From: Thuidium tamariscinum
Taxonomy: Eukaryota > Streptophyta > Bryopsida > Hypnales > Thuidiaceae
NCBI GenBank assembly: GCA_947034885.2
Contig: OX344752.2
Span: forward strand, 30,238,386 to 30,302,385
DNA length: 64,000 bases
Direction of reading: 5' to 3'
Both the position numbers and the translations under genes were made by a program. The notes beneath the pieces are model-generated. The model was not told where the DNA came from. It saw only the letters and a program-made list of their open reading frames with translations, and did no database searches. This document shows positions 12,849-25,300 of this stretch, piece by piece (the first letter of the stretch is position 1; each line of letters starts with the position of its first letter).

Positions 12849-14108
12849 TTTTATTGGAGTGTAATTAGAATAAATGATTGTGTACAATTTTATACTACAT
12901 TTCAGCTATTAAAAATTGATTAGAAATGAGATAAAAATGAATGATCAAATAAAAAAATTAAAGATATTTATAGATATATATAATAAAACTTCAAATTAAT
13001 CTAAATAAAATAAATAAGAATAATAAATTATGTGAGTAAGAAGAAAGTTAGAGGACTATATAGATTGAGAAAAGTAATGGAATAAATAAATCTAATTTTT
13101 TGCCGAGAGAAAGGAGATTATATATTTAAAAAAATTAGAATTCCTAGGAATGTAATAGCAATTTGTATAAAATAACATTGTAGCAAAATCTACATGATGA
13201 AGAGAATAAGTCAAATTGATAAGATATTTGGGTTGAAGCTAAGGAAGCAAATTGTCATTGAGAGATGCAAGATTTTTGAAAGAATTAGAAGGTACTTTCC
13301 ATGAGATGTATAAGACAATTTGATTGGAAGTAAGGAATTATGTCAAATAGATAAGAGAAAATGAGTGTGAGTGAGAATGAATAGTAAAGTAAGATTGAGA
13401 GTTGAAATATAAATCTATTAGTCTTTTTGTGTGCTAAACAATATTTCAAGTGAATAGTTAAAATGTTTGATAAAGTACAACATGACAATTAGATTGAAAA
13501 TAATAAATACACATTTCAATAAGTCAAATAGTGTGAAATTAAATTGGAGTCTAATTATCAAAGCCTACTTTATCTAGTTAAGAAAATTATTCTTTTAAAA
13601 AATGAGATTTTGATCAATAATTCCAATTTTTAAAAAAGTCAACAAAGTGAGAGCTAATGGTAATCACTACATTAATGCACAAATGGCTACAATAAGTCAT
13701 ACAACAAATTATAAGAAAAATAAAATTACAGGAGGTTCCAATCAATTGGATTGTAGAAGTAGCTACAACTAAAATAGTTGCAACAATTTGTTAAAGTAAA
13801 TAATTATAAATAATCCATGATGGAAGGTGTGCCATATCATCAAGTTTACAAGAAAATTTCTTTTGACTATGCAAGTCTAATAGACATGGTAAGACTATCA
13901 GCGTAAATCAATATAACATTTCAAGGATGAAATTCAAAAGTTTGCTAAATGTTCAATACTACAATGTGAAACTTATTTAAATATTTGAAGATATAAATAA
14001 GGATTATGCAAAAAAAGATGTTGCCAAAGACGCACAACAAAATTTGTAACAGACTAACCAATCCAAGAAAGATTGACGAGGGCGTCAATCAGCCTAAGTA
14101 GGGGGCTA
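12849..14108. other. Non-coding internal part of the compound LTR element
   Basis: AT-rich with no convincing frame; ends in a purine tract (AGTAGGGGGCTA) just before the middle LTR, as expected for a polypurine tract. Confidence 0.55.
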
Positions 14109-14634
14109 TGTAGTCATTCTAAATTTTTCATTTTTGACTATTTGCTTTGTGTAGTGTAAATGTACGCAATTTGTTGAATGGTTTGTACGTTTGTAAAGGT
14201 TAATAGACTACTTGTTAGATAGATCTAAAAGGTCTAATATCAAAAGATATGAATAGTGGCCAATCAACTTGGAGGTTATTCATTGTGAAAAGTTCTCTAA
14301 CCGATTAGATATAGCAAAAACAATTTGTCATTTCTATCTATCTCTCTTTCTCATTTTTTTTCTCCAATATCTTTAGAAGTCAAGTTGTCTTTGTTTTTTT
14401 CTCCTTGTAGTTTTCTTTATAATGCTTGATTGTGATTTTATATGTATTTTTTATTAGCCAGTGATTGGCTTTAGACTTTGTTAATTTGTCAATTGGCCAG
14501 TGATTGGCTTTGTTAATAGTATTTTATTAATTCTCTTTCCTTATCCAATACAAAATTTCCTGCGAACGAACCTTTACTACTATACTATGATAAAAATAAC
14601 AATTTCAATGGCGTTGTTAATTTTTGGCATGACA
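14109..14634 (+). repeat. LTR copy 2 (middle) of the compound element
   Basis: 526 bp, about four differences from copy 1. It serves as right end of the coiled-coil unit and left end of the gag unit, being followed by its own primer-binding-like sequence at about 14637-14654. Confidence 0.88.
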
Positions 14635-16818
14635 TTTGGCGCCGCTGTCGGGGAATTAACTGCCAGTGAATTAACTGCCAGTGAATTAACTAGCCCAGAC
14701 ATTGACTTTGAAATTTCCTCTTCTACTCGACGAGTTGTAGAGAATGTTATTTCTAATCGTGGTAAAACAATAGTAGATGAATCATTAGAGGATACAGCAT
14801 CCTCCTTTTATCAAGGAGAACCAATCACCCCTAATTTTGAACCTTTAACTCCTATTCCCCAATTTGCAAGTCCAATTGGATCACCTACTTCGGGAATTTA
14901 TAATTTTGAAGCTAGTACAGAGATTACTAAATATTTGCGAAGACATTGGTATGACCAAAGTCGTGGGGTTGTAGAACGATTGGAAAGCTATTTAACCCCC
15001 CTTAGGGCAAATTATTTATCTCTTGTTAAAGAGGAGTTAGAAACTTCTTCTACTAGTTCCAATTATAAAAATCTGGAACCATATCCTTTTAAGGGGAGCT
15101 CCTCGAGCCCAAATTTAAATTTTCAATATGAGAGTAATGTAAACCCATTCAATTACGATCCTAATTATGTTAATCCATTTAGTTACTATTCTAATCACTA
15201 TAACCCATATAGTGATCAACATTCAATTAATATAGATGAACCACCAATAGTTCCACCTATTGAACCACCATTTGTACCTTTTGTAGAATTACCAATAGAT
15301 TCTTCAGAAGATCCTCTACGAGAGCCATTAAATAGTAGCGATAATGAATTAAATAATATTGATATTGATCCACCACCACCTGATTTTGAAGAAATTGACT
15401 GGATAGACGAATATGATATGGCACAACCTAGACCTTTAAATTTGGTAGATTTACCACAATACTATGGTCATGCAGGCTCAGATCCTGACCACCATTTAGA
15501 TAGATTTAATATAGTATGTGCCGCTAATATGATTCCAGAGGAAAGGAAGCTTAATACTTTTCCTGCTACCCTCCTAGGAATTGCCCAAGAGTGGTATCAG
15601 ACTAATGGTCAAGCATTTCTGGCTTGGCATGCATTGAGAGATGCTTTCTTGGCTAGGTTTCGACCTCTAGCCTTTACTGAAAGTTTGCAAGAAAGGCTAA
15701 GGACTATTAGAATGGCAATAGGGGAATCCGTGACCAACTACTACCGTCGAATGGAATATATTCTCCAGCAATGGGGAAATCATGGAATTCCTGACGCCTA
15801 TTTAACCGGTATTTTCATAGGAGGATTATATCCCCCTGAGTTCAAAATTGCTATAAAAGAAAAGAATCCTAGAGATATAGCTACAGCGTTACAATACGCT
15901 AAGCAATATGAAGAGGCTCGGATTGGAGAGGATCAATTAACTACTATAGATCCAAATATGTACCCTCCTCATTTATCTTACCCTCAGCCAAGAATGCAAC
16001 CACCAACTTATCCTCCAATGTCTAGTTATCCAACTCTACCTGTGAAAAATTATCCTCCTCAAACCACAGTCGTAATACCACCTGTAATTGAAACTAAAGA
16101 TCCGAAAATTGATCTTTTGAATAAACTAGTGGAAGAAATGGCTGACTTAAGAGTTCAAATTACTAATGCCCTAGTTAAAAGATCCAAACCTTCTAATACT
16201 AGGACTAATATCTGGTGTTCCAATTGTCAAGGCCAAGGACATTTACCCTCTGAATGTCCTTCCCCAGCTACAGAAAATGTAGAAAGAAAACTTCGTTGCA
16301 TGTTCTGTGGGGGTAGTCATCCCACTGATAAATGTTGGAATTTAGCAGCTGTTAAACAAGATTTGTAAGCTGTAAAACAAGTAATGCAGGTAGAGGATAA
16401 TAAACCTTGGGTAAATAAAACAAATATTAACAAAAGACCATTTTCTCGACCTAATAACGGTCCTCCTAATAGAAATAATGATAATAGACCTCGTTGGAGT
16501 GATACCTATAATGGACCACCTGTTTGGAATGGACCACCACACAATCCAAACACACGCCGTTATGGACCCCCAAAGAGAGGAAAACATTTGGTATGTTTTA
16601 GATGTGGTGAATTAGGGCATTATGCTAATGAATGCCCTAACCCTAGGAAACAAGTTGGATATATCCCATGGTGTGGTAGGTGCCATCAGGAAGGCCATGT
16701 ACCTGAAGACTGCACTGCCCCACCAAGGAAATTTCCACCATCTGAGAGAGACTATCCTCGAAATAATCAAATACAAGAAGTGGATAATTCTCGACCTTCT
16801 AACTTAGTTTCAATCTAA
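14500..16818 (+). pseudogene. gag region (capsid-type domain plus zinc knuckles) of the LTR element
   Basis: Fossil. The main frame at 14500-16368 (622 codons) has a low-complexity Pro/Asn/Asp-rich N-terminal half, then a retrotransposon-gag (capsid-like) region around residues 310-480 (LPQYYGHAGSDPDHHLDRF, EWYQ, FLARFRP, then a glycine-containing IFIGGLYPPE block), then CCHC-like knuckles (CSNCQGQGHLPSEC, CMFCGGSHPTDKC). A following frame at 16384-16818 carries two more (CFRCGELGHYANEC, CGRCHQEGHVPEDC). The region looks nearly whole, with about one break. No protease, reverse transcriptase or integrase follows, which fits the gag-only class of terminal-repeat elements (TR-GAG). Confidence 0.85.
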
Positions 16819-16839
16819 TTAAATAGTCGACCTTCTAAC

Positions 16840-17119
16840 TTTTTTTCTCCAATATCTTTAGAAGTCAAGTTGTCTTTGTTTTTTTCTCCTTGTAGTTTTC
16901 TTTATAATGCTTGATTGTGATTTTATATGTATTTTTTATTAGCCAGTGATTGGCTTTAGACTTTGTTAATTTGTCAATTGGCCAGTGATTGGCTTTGTTA
17001 ATAGTATTTTATTAATTCTCTTTCCTTATCCAATACAAAATTTCCTGCGAACGAACCTTTACTACTATACTATGATAAAAATAACAATTTCAATGGCGTT
17101 GTTAATTTTTGGCATGACA
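16840..17119 (+). repeat. Partial LTR copy 3 of the compound element
   Basis: Matches the last 280 bp or so of the two long LTRs and ends ...GGCATGACA followed by the TCTAC target copy. Just upstream CGACCTTCTAACT occurs twice (about 16792 and 16828), so the junction may come from slippage or template switching. Confidence 0.85.
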
Positions 17120-17795
17120 TCTACATTGTGAATTAAATTTTTTTTAGGTTGTTTGAAGAATTGAGTTGAGAATCCCCCCCAAAAATTCACCCCTCCCCTA
17201 ATAAGTTTTATTTTAATTCTTAAGTCAAAGTAGGTACAACATAGAAGTAAGAATTAAATTGTCAATAACTCTAAAATGGAATTGAAACACACTAATTGCC
17301 TAATTCTAATAGTAAGATTGTTCTAGAGAGCAAACTAAACCTTATGCAATTTTTTTCTTAAATTGTTAAAACTTAGTTAAAAACAAATCCAATGCATTGT
17401 TTTCTTGAGAATTTACTAAGATTGCCTACAAAACAAAAAGCTTCATAATTTTTGCTTCACTTATCCAAATAAAATTAATTAAATCTTTCCACTCCAAAAA
17501 ATATAATATATAATGACTGATATAATGTATAATTTCTCATGAAATTATTTCAAGTTTTTGTCTTTTTTTTAATGCCTAGCACCCTTGCTTGTTTGAGGTC
17601 TAGATTTGGGGCTTATTTTAGCATAATTTTTGCTCTGAGGCATTAATTGAAATAAAGGTTATATTCTCTAAAAGCCAATCAATTTTCCTATCTTAAGAAA
17701 AAGGTTAAAAAATCTTGCGAAGAGTTGAGATCATATGTACTTTGTCCAAATCTTGAAGAGTTCTACAAGAGGATTCTTAAGCCTTTAGGGGTTAA

Positions 17796-18488
17796 AAAAT
17801 ACAAGAGCATTCATTAGAGGTCAAACTTTGTGTAAAACTCTTCCTTTCACACAAAATTCCAAGGATGAACAAGTGCACTTCAAACTACATAGAAAGATTC
17901 CCTAGATCATCCATTGGACACTTGGTGTTTGCAATGCCTTTTTAGGGGTAATTCCTAAATAACATTCATTTGCCTAAAGGACAAAAGAATTGAAAATCTT
18001 CTTGAAGTAGGATATGGATATTGTTGCTTGTTGAAAACTTCTACAGTTCAAGACATGTAAAACTAATAGTGAATAATGCTTTGACTTTGCAACCTAAATG
18101 TAGTGTTTGGCAAGTCATTTTTAATATTCAATTTGAAGTGAGTTTAATATTTTTTTCAAACATTTCAAAAAAATACAAAAGGAACTTTTAGTCAATGTCA
18201 ATGATTCTTTCTAAATCAAACTCTAAACCTAAAGGCTTGCCTTGTCATTTAAGAGTTGATTTATTACATCTTTTGTTCCACACTAGATTCTAGGGAATAG
18301 AAACCAATACACACTTGTACAAAATATATTTAAAAATATTGAGCTTGCCTAACAAAGGAGTGCCGGATAGAAATTTGAATCATACTTTTTTAATTCATGA
18401 ATGTATCATTTGTTGGAGTTTGAGTTTAAATAATATTCAATTTCCAATATATGAAGGCATAATAATTAAATGCAAATAGATGAATCAC
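17796..18488. other. AT-rich intergenic DNA
   Basis: No gene or clear repeat recognised between two TTAA-flanked elements. Confidence 0.4.
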
Positions 18489-19334
18489 TTAACCCCTAAA
18501 AGCCCAAGGGGTTAGGACAAAACACAAATGTGCTATAAAATATAAGAATTAGAACTTTTTTGAAGTTAGTATCAAAGAAGATAATGTAAAGCACAACAAG
18601 TAGAAAGTATCCATACAGTCAAAGTAAAAAAAATGTTTTTAGATTATTTTTAAATGAATTTTGAAGATATAACTTCAAAAATTCACCAAAAATACAATTT
18701 CTATTTTTAGGATTTGAAATTTTTTTTTATTGGTCAAAATTGTGTTCTTTATTGATTTATAGAAAAATGCAAAATATTCAACCTCTAAAAGCCCAAGGGA
18801 TTAAGACAAAATACAAATGTGTTATAAAATATAAGCTTTACAACTTTTTTGAAGTTAGCATCAAAGAAGATAATGTAAAGCACAAAAAGTAGGAAGTATA
18901 CATGTGATCAAAATTTAAAAAATATTTATGGATTCTCTTCAAATGAATTTTGAAGATATAACTTCAAAAATTCACCAAAAATACAATTTCTATTTTTATG
19001 TTTTGAAATTTTTTTTGATTGGTCAAAATTATGGTTTTTATTGACTTGTAAGAAAATAAAAAGTATTTACTAATGACAGCATCAGTAATTCCCCCAAATA
19101 GTAAGTTTTTCAACACTAAGCAATTTTAGACACTTTGTACTATTTCTCTTTTTTTTTGCTATAACTTTTGTTTGACCGTACCGATCTTAGTTTTGAATAT
19201 CAATGTTGAAAGAAAACCCAATTTTTTCAAAACTGAAAAAAAAAAAATTTGAAAAAAGTTTTTTTTTTGCTCGAAAATTCTGCCCGAAGTCAGGCAGCGA
19301 CCAGAAAATGGTCGCTTGAGCGCTTAGGGGTTAA
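18489..19334. mobile_element. TTAA-flanked element, copy 3, with an internal tandem duplication
   Basis: Left end TTAACCCCTAAAAGCCCAAG, right end GCGCTTAGGGGTTAA. The left 285 bp or so is duplicated in tandem: 18491-18778 and 18779-19065 share CCTAAAAGCCCAAGGG, ATAATGTAAAGCACAA and AACTTCAAAAATTCACC blocks. The left end can itself fold, since AACCCCT pairs with AGGGGTT a few bases on. No transposase frame. Confidence 0.78.
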
Positions 19335-20576
19335 GTATAAGGATAAGTTGCAAAAATGATTATGAGCATTTTTAGACCAGAAATTAAAAAAATTTGATGT
19401 CGAAAATTGGGATTTGGGTTTTCAACTTGGATAATACATTGAAAAAGAGGTTTTTAGGAAATATAAAATCTCCACCTTGCAATATATAATCCTACTCTAA
19501 ATATCCTTACTTTAAAAAGGTACATGTTATATAGAATTTAATATTTTAAATTAAAAAAATCGAGTTGATAAAATTTCCTCTAAGTTGAAAAAATTAGCCA
19601 ATTTCAGTTTTTAAATATATTAATTTCCAAGGAAAATTCAGTAATTTAGCGTTCTTTTTATCCATAATTGGAAAAGAATTCATTTCTAGAGTTTGAAAAC
19701 TTTGTAAATGTTCTAATTTTCTACTTCTTCTACTTTTTAATATCCTATACCATTCATACTTTTTTTACAAATGCTTTATGTACTCCATCTCTTAGTAATC
19801 ATTTGGCATAAAAATTGAAAAATAATTTCTTATCATAACCAATTAATCTTTAATTCCACAAGGACCAATAAAATTCAATGTGTCCCTTTGAAATTTTCAA
19901 TGGCAAATTTTTGGTGGTTTAAAATATATCTCAATATTTATAAAGTAGGATCTTGTAGAGTAGCAAATTGGCATATTTGTTGTATTTTTTATTTTCATAA
20001 TTTCAATGTGAGAAGAATTTAAAATTTATTTTAAAAACATAGTCTAATAGAAAAAGGAACAAACATAGTCTTTTTTCAAGGGATAGAATTTTTTTACATT
20101 TGCATTTCTAGTCTTCAAGAACAATGTTCAATCTAGTGTGATGAAGTTCAAAAAATAATCCCAAAAATATAGACAATGTTCCAAAATGAATGATTCTAAA
20201 TTTTTTGAAGATGTTCCAAATAATATACTAATAATATTAATTATTAAACTTCAAAAAATGATGCATATGTAAACTTATTAAAGTTTTAAGAGATCTAATT
20301 TGGTCAATTTTGGCTTTCTATTCTTCTTAACATTTGAAAATGAGTACAAAATTGAGAGACAATCTTTTGTTTCTCATTTTTTTAAATTAAAAAATGCAAA
20401 ATTTGCCTAAGATTCTAATACAAATTTTTAGACATAGGTGGATATAAAAAAAAATTATTATTTTTTTTATAATTGGATCCTAGTTACTAATAGAAGCCAT
20501 GTGTAGACCTATTGAAGTGCTTATGGAGGTCTTTATTGAAATATTCTCTACCGAAAATTCTTATTCATTCATCCAA
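19335..20576. other. AT-rich intergenic DNA
   Basis: Only short chance frames; no recognised gene or element. Confidence 0.4.
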
Positions 20577-21527
20577 TTACCCCCTAAAGCCCTGAACAAC
20601 GTTTTTTGAGATTATAAATTTTTTGGGCAGCTCACTACGGATGGAGTTTTTATTTTTTTTCTTTGAAATTTTGATACACTATGTGCCCAAGGAGTAACTT
20701 TAAGGCTCGACAATTTTCCTAACTTTTGACTTCACGGTTTAAAAGTTATGGCAGGATATGTTGTTTTCTTTACTCGGCGGGCATCCTGGGCAGCTGAAAA
20801 AACTTCTTCAAAATTTTTTTTAAAAAAAAGTGAAATTTCAAATTGGTTCTTTAGGTTTATACAGACATGTGAAGCTTTGAATCAATCCACTCCGATCAAT
20901 GAGTCAAAAGTTATGAAGATTTTGAGTTTGGGGTAGTTTGCGGCCAGTTAGAGAATCTCCACAGCACAAAAAAAGTTTAAAATTCTTCATTTAATTCAAT
21001 TTTTCATATTTTTGGAAAAAAATAAAAACAGAAGGTGTAGATTGTTTATTACAACATTTTAACCATTGGGATAAAAAAATTTCAATTTCATGAATAAATG
21101 TTCACAATTTAGTATTTTGGCTCATTTTTTACTTCTTTCAACTTACTTATTTTTTCCTATATGTTGTACAATTCCAAATGGTTTGAAATTTTTTGAGAAT
21201 GTAGCCAACTTGCATTGAAGTATGAATTCAAAGAGTAACCACCATTTTGAATTTTTTTTCACACAAATGTGACCTTGTGAAGTGCAGCTGCCCGGATTTT
21301 CGCAGGGATAAAAAAAACAGTTTTTGTCAATTCAAATGCTTATATCTTGCAATCTACATGGTGGAAATTTCTGAAGTTTTTTCCACATGTTTACAAACCA
21401 CCTTACTACAGGATCCTACGGTTACATGAGTCAAAAATGTGTTTTAAAAAGAAATTGCACTTGTATTAGAAATGGTAGTTTTGGAGCATTTTTGGTGAAA
21501 ACATAGTCAAAAACCTTTAGGGGTTAA
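20577..21527. mobile_element. TTAA-flanked element, copy 4 (951 bp)
   Basis: Left end TTACCCCCTAAAG (the TTAA has one change), right end CCTTTAGGGGTTAA. The interior aligns with 38578 onward: shared blocks are GCTTTGAA...CAATGA[G/A]TCAAAAGTTAT, ACAAATGTGACCTTGT and AGTGCAGCTGC. No coding capacity recognised. Confidence 0.72.
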
Positions 21528-21982
21528 GCAGAAGTTACAACTACATTAGAATCCTCTTCATACTAAGAAACTTAAGTAATTATTTTTGGATTGTATATGT
21601 CAAATAGACACAACTGAAAAAAGGTACTACATTTATTTTTTATATTTCAATTCATAATCAAGAGTTAGAATGAAGATTCCTCAAATTAAAGCAATGGTTA
21701 CATCCAAGTTGGATTTCTAATAGTGTGCTTTGATCCAATTTTTCTTCCCCCGAAGTTGCATTTATAAGTGATTGAGAGAAACTTTTGTACTTTTTGTCTT
21801 GTTTTTTTTAATAATATTTATAATGTTTTTGAAAATACTTTAATTTTTTTTAAATGCAATTTGTTAAAAAAGATATAAATAATGTTTATACCTTTAAAAT
21901 AAAGGTAATTAATTACCAAAGGAAAAAAACATAAGAAAATTCTCTAAGTAGGAGAACTTTTAAAGTGCCAAATTTCAAGAAA
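21528..21982. other. AT-rich DNA with similarity to the 730-bp MITE interior
   Basis: The stretch just left of 21983 (GAAAATTCTCTAAGTAGGAG, then AAAGTGCCAAA) matches 50494-50534 inside the 730-bp MITE, and the match seems to resume after 22325. A decayed copy of that MITE is the likely host here. Its outer ends were not found. Confidence 0.4.
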
Positions 21983-22325
21983 CATAAGAGGATTTCTGGG
22001 CTCCTAGGAGACTATTTCAGGGGTGTTCCCTGAAACTGTTCCCACTACTGCAGACTAGCCCCCTGCTAGTCTGAATTTTTGAATTTTGACAAAAAAAAAT
22101 TAAATCTTTTTTTTCTGAAAAACTTCAGAATGTATTAAAAAGTAAAAAAATGATTCAAAAAAATATTTTGAAAATATTTTATAATGAATTTAATTTAATA
22201 AATAATTAGTATTTTCTAACATAGCAGTCGCTCAACCACATCAGCATCACGTTTCCAGAGTTCCCAATGCGTACCCAACATTTGTAAACTTACAATCTTG
22301 TAAACCAGCTAGAAATCCTCTTATG
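21983..22325. mobile_element. MITE with CATAAGAGGATTT ends, copy C (343 bp, inverted)
   Basis: Starts CATAAGAGGATTTCTGGG and ends AGAAATCCTCTTATG. It is the reverse orientation of the copies at 4969 and 6409: the CCTGCTAGTCTG hairpin part comes first and the ACGCATTGGGA-type part last (seen as its complement). Length agrees with copy A to one base. Confidence 0.82.
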
Positions 22326-23206
22326 ATAAATACTTTAATATTTTAATCAATTAAAAATAAATAATTAATAAATCAAATATAAAATGGCCATTTATAACAA
22401 TTCTATGAACATACTCATTTACCAAAAGAACCACAAAAATAATTTTTTATTTGTTTTGAAATACTAGGTGAATGAAGCTCAATTTATGGACTTCTACAGA
22501 CATTAGAGGATTTTTGAGCTCTAAAGAGGGCCTCTAAGAGGGGTGGTTGGAAGGGTGCTTTTGTAATTAAATATTGTCCTTGAGGAAGACTATTCCCCTA
22601 TACCCACTCATTGGAAAAGAAAAAAAATATTGATGTACTTTTGCGGGACAATAGCTCCCATTAGGTGGGTCATGGAGACCATGATGAAGCTTTGTCATTT
22701 AAAATTTGGTTTTAGGACATGAGGATGACACAAGTACTATCCAACCATGAACATTATATTGTACAACCATTAAGATAATAATATAGTATTGTACATCCAT
22801 TCCACTAATGGATTTTTCTTTGACAACCATCAATATAATATTGTACCATCCAAATTTAATATATGGTAATAGTACCTTGTTGGTTTGTCATCTATTGTAG
22901 TCCTCACTTGTACTTCACACAAGATAGCAACAAGCAAGTAGGTACTTGTGCTACTAGTTTTGCTCTTCATTAAATAGGAGTGCATGTCAATCTTTTGGGG
23001 CCTTCTATGCACCTCAAAAATCGTCTAATGGCATAAAATTAACTATTTTAACAATTCCTTTAAAAAATAGCTATAAGTATACTAAAAGACCATTTCTTCT
23101 GAATTCCAGTTTCAATTTAATTTCTTTGGGTACTACTTACTCCCCCCCTAAAAGAAATTGAGTATTATGATATAAATCTAGGAGCTATTTTTGTATGGTA
23201 AAATAT
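22326..23206. other. Intergenic DNA, no gene seen
   Basis: AT-rich. A fragment near 22496 (ATTAGAGGATTTTTGAGCTC) resembles one end of the CATAAGAGG MITE. Nothing else recognised. Confidence 0.4.
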
Positions 23207-24127
23207 TTAACCCCTGAAAGACCAAGGCCTTTTTATGTGGAAAAACAATCAAAATTGCCATTCCTATAGCAAAGTATAGAAGAAATTCAAAAGTAGTTTT
23301 AATGCATATTTAACCATAGGATCATACACCTAACTAGTATAAAAATGTGCGGAAGAAATTTCAGAAATTTCAATTGCATAAATGCACAAATTGTAAGATA
23401 TTAGTGCTTAAAGTGAAAAAAAAACAAGTTTTTCAATACATTGTGGGACTAGATTATTTGATTTTGAACCTTCTCAATATAAATTTTTTGCACTACAAAG
23501 TTTTGAGCTTTTAAAATTCATTGTGGAGAATTGAGTTGAGAATCTAGGAAAAAGAATTCAAAAAAACTTGACTCTTATTTTTTTTAAATTTGTTAAATAG
23601 AGGTAGATACAAGATAGAAGGAAAATCTAAATTATTGATGTCTCTAAGATGGAATTAAAATGCACTAATCACAATGGTAGGATTGTTTTAGCAAACAAAG
23701 TAAACCACGTGTATTTTTTTTAAATTACGAAAATAACATTCAGAACTGAATTCTACAAATTATTCTTTCAAGAAGATGATCAAAGTGCCTCAAAATAAGA
23801 TTGTCTATAACTTTCTCATAACAAATCCAAATGGAATGAATCAAATCTTTTATGTAGATAAAAATATAATCTATGAGAATTTTATTCAATTTTCTTAAAA
23901 CTCAAATCAAATTTTTTTTGGTGCGGCGTCTCTCTTAAATTGAGCTTATTTGGGCATAACTTTTGTCCTCGAGCACTAATTGAAAAATAAATTATACTCC
24001 CGCATAGCTAGTCACTTTTTCTATCTTCCAAAAGAGTTTTAAGAAATCAGGACAAAAATTGAGACATTAAATACCTTCCCAAGATTCCATTTCCCCCCTA
24101 AAAGAACAATGGTCCTTTAGAGGTTAA
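23207..24127. mobile_element. TTAA-flanked element, copy 5 (921 bp, uninterrupted)
   Basis: Left end TTAACCCCTGAAAGACC, right end GGTCCTTTAGAGGTTAA; the terminal repeats pair over about 13 bp after the TTAA. It is the intact counterpart of the nested copy at 9710-17795. A second GCTTAGGGGTTAA at 24480-24492 could be the end of a further fragment. Confidence 0.72.
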
Positions 24128-25300
24128 AAAATTCCAAAAAACTAGAGAAAGTGTATAATGGTTGTTAGTGCTTTAAGAAAATATATAAATCTTGAGTTAT
24201 TTGGAACAAGAATGCAAAAATTATGACCAAAAACCAAGATCAATGTGCAACAAATGACAAAAAATATTGCAAGTGTTTCTTGCAATCATCCTTCTTGCTT
24301 ATAAAGTTGATCATCCAAAATTGAAAAATCCAATAGTCAATATTTTCCAAAATTAATTCTATGCATATTAAATAAATTAGTATTTATTTTTGTATGGTGA
24401 AAATTTAAAGTAGATTCATTTGCAAAAATATCAAAATAGGAGACTTCATTGAAAATGTCCATTGTTAAAACGTTGACAAGCTTAGGGGTTAAGTAGTGAC
24501 TACAAACACATTTAAAAATATGTGAGTCAAAATCACTATAATTTTTTCCATCCTTCTATATAGGAGAGGGCTCAAAAATAATTCCGGCATTAAGAATGGA
24601 CCTTATAAAGGGTCCTGAAACAGTGCATAGTATTCTTTAAATGAATGGTTGTGTAAAAGTTAGTAAATGGCAGTTATGACTACATGATTTTAGAATGCCG
24701 AAGAAGTGAAATACAAATCTTTGTTAGTTTTTCTTAAATGCGACTAAACATCAACTAAGCCTAAGCGAATTGTTTTGCTAGTGTCAGGACTTTAGTTCTA
24801 GGCAACTAGTTTTATTTTCCACCTTATGTATGGGTCGCTTTTTAAATAGCGTCCTTGTTGTTCTACAATGTATGTGAGTATGTTTAGCATTGTAATTAAC
24901 CATGTTTACTATTTGTTTGCTTATTTCAAGGCTTTGTCAGGTGTGATTATTACCCCAATCTATAAACGGAAATGCCCACCTACTATGTTTTGACTTCAAA
25001 AAATCATAACTAATTCATACAAACCAGAAAATTATGAAAAAAAGAGCATATGACAATTGCTAATTTCCCTTTCATTGAACATTTTTTCTCCACTCTTCCA
25101 ATTCAAATATTTCACTTCAGACCTTCATTTCTCCTTGGATACTCCATTACTGAGCTTCTTACCTCATATATATTAGTCTTTTCATACATTCTTTTCATAA
25201 TTTAGCGTGCACTAATATTCTAAAAATTAAACAAAACCAAGATTTGAGTCAAACAGCATATCTTCATCAATTCCCATTTTCCACAAATTATCTCCCTCAT
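24128..25300. other. AT-rich intergenic DNA
   Basis: No gene recognised. Carries the orphan TTAA-type end at 24480-24492 and, near 25000-25180, a stretch loosely similar to 43735-43920 and 52430-52620 (CATAACTAATTC-type blocks), probably an old dispersed repeat. Confidence 0.35.

Larger units (their letters stand above)
10689..17119 (+). mobile_element. Compound LTR retroelement: LTR - coiled-coil unit - LTR - gag unit - partial LTR
   Basis: Fossil. LTR copies lie at 10689-11215 (527 bp), 14109-14634 (526 bp) and about 16840-17119 (only the last 280 bp or so). They begin TGTAG, end ACA, and the two long copies differ at about four positions, so the insertion looks young. After each long copy comes a primer-binding-like TGGCGCCGCTG[C/T]CGGGGA, the type used by plant Athila/Ogre-like gypsy elements with a tRNA(Asp)-like primer. 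A GGGGG tract precedes the middle copy. The 5-bp duplication TCTAC at 10684-10688 and 17120-17124 flanks the whole block, so it entered as one unit. No pol domains are visible, so it is non-autonomous. Confidence 0.85.
9710..17795. mobile_element. TTAA-flanked element, copy 2, interrupted by two later insertions
   Basis: The left end TTAACCCCTCAAGG is at 9710 and the right end CCTTTAGGGGTTAA finishes at 17795. Removing the MITE with one target copy (734 bp) and the LTR element with one target copy (6436 bp) leaves about 916 bp. This closely matches the uninterrupted relative at 23207-24127 (921 bp). Shared blocks with that copy include ATAGGATC...CTAGTATAA left of the insertions and TTGAGTTGAGAATC, GTAGGTACAACATAGAAG and TAATTGAAAAT-type blocks to the right. 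It is therefore the oldest layer of a three-layer nest. Confidence 0.8.
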
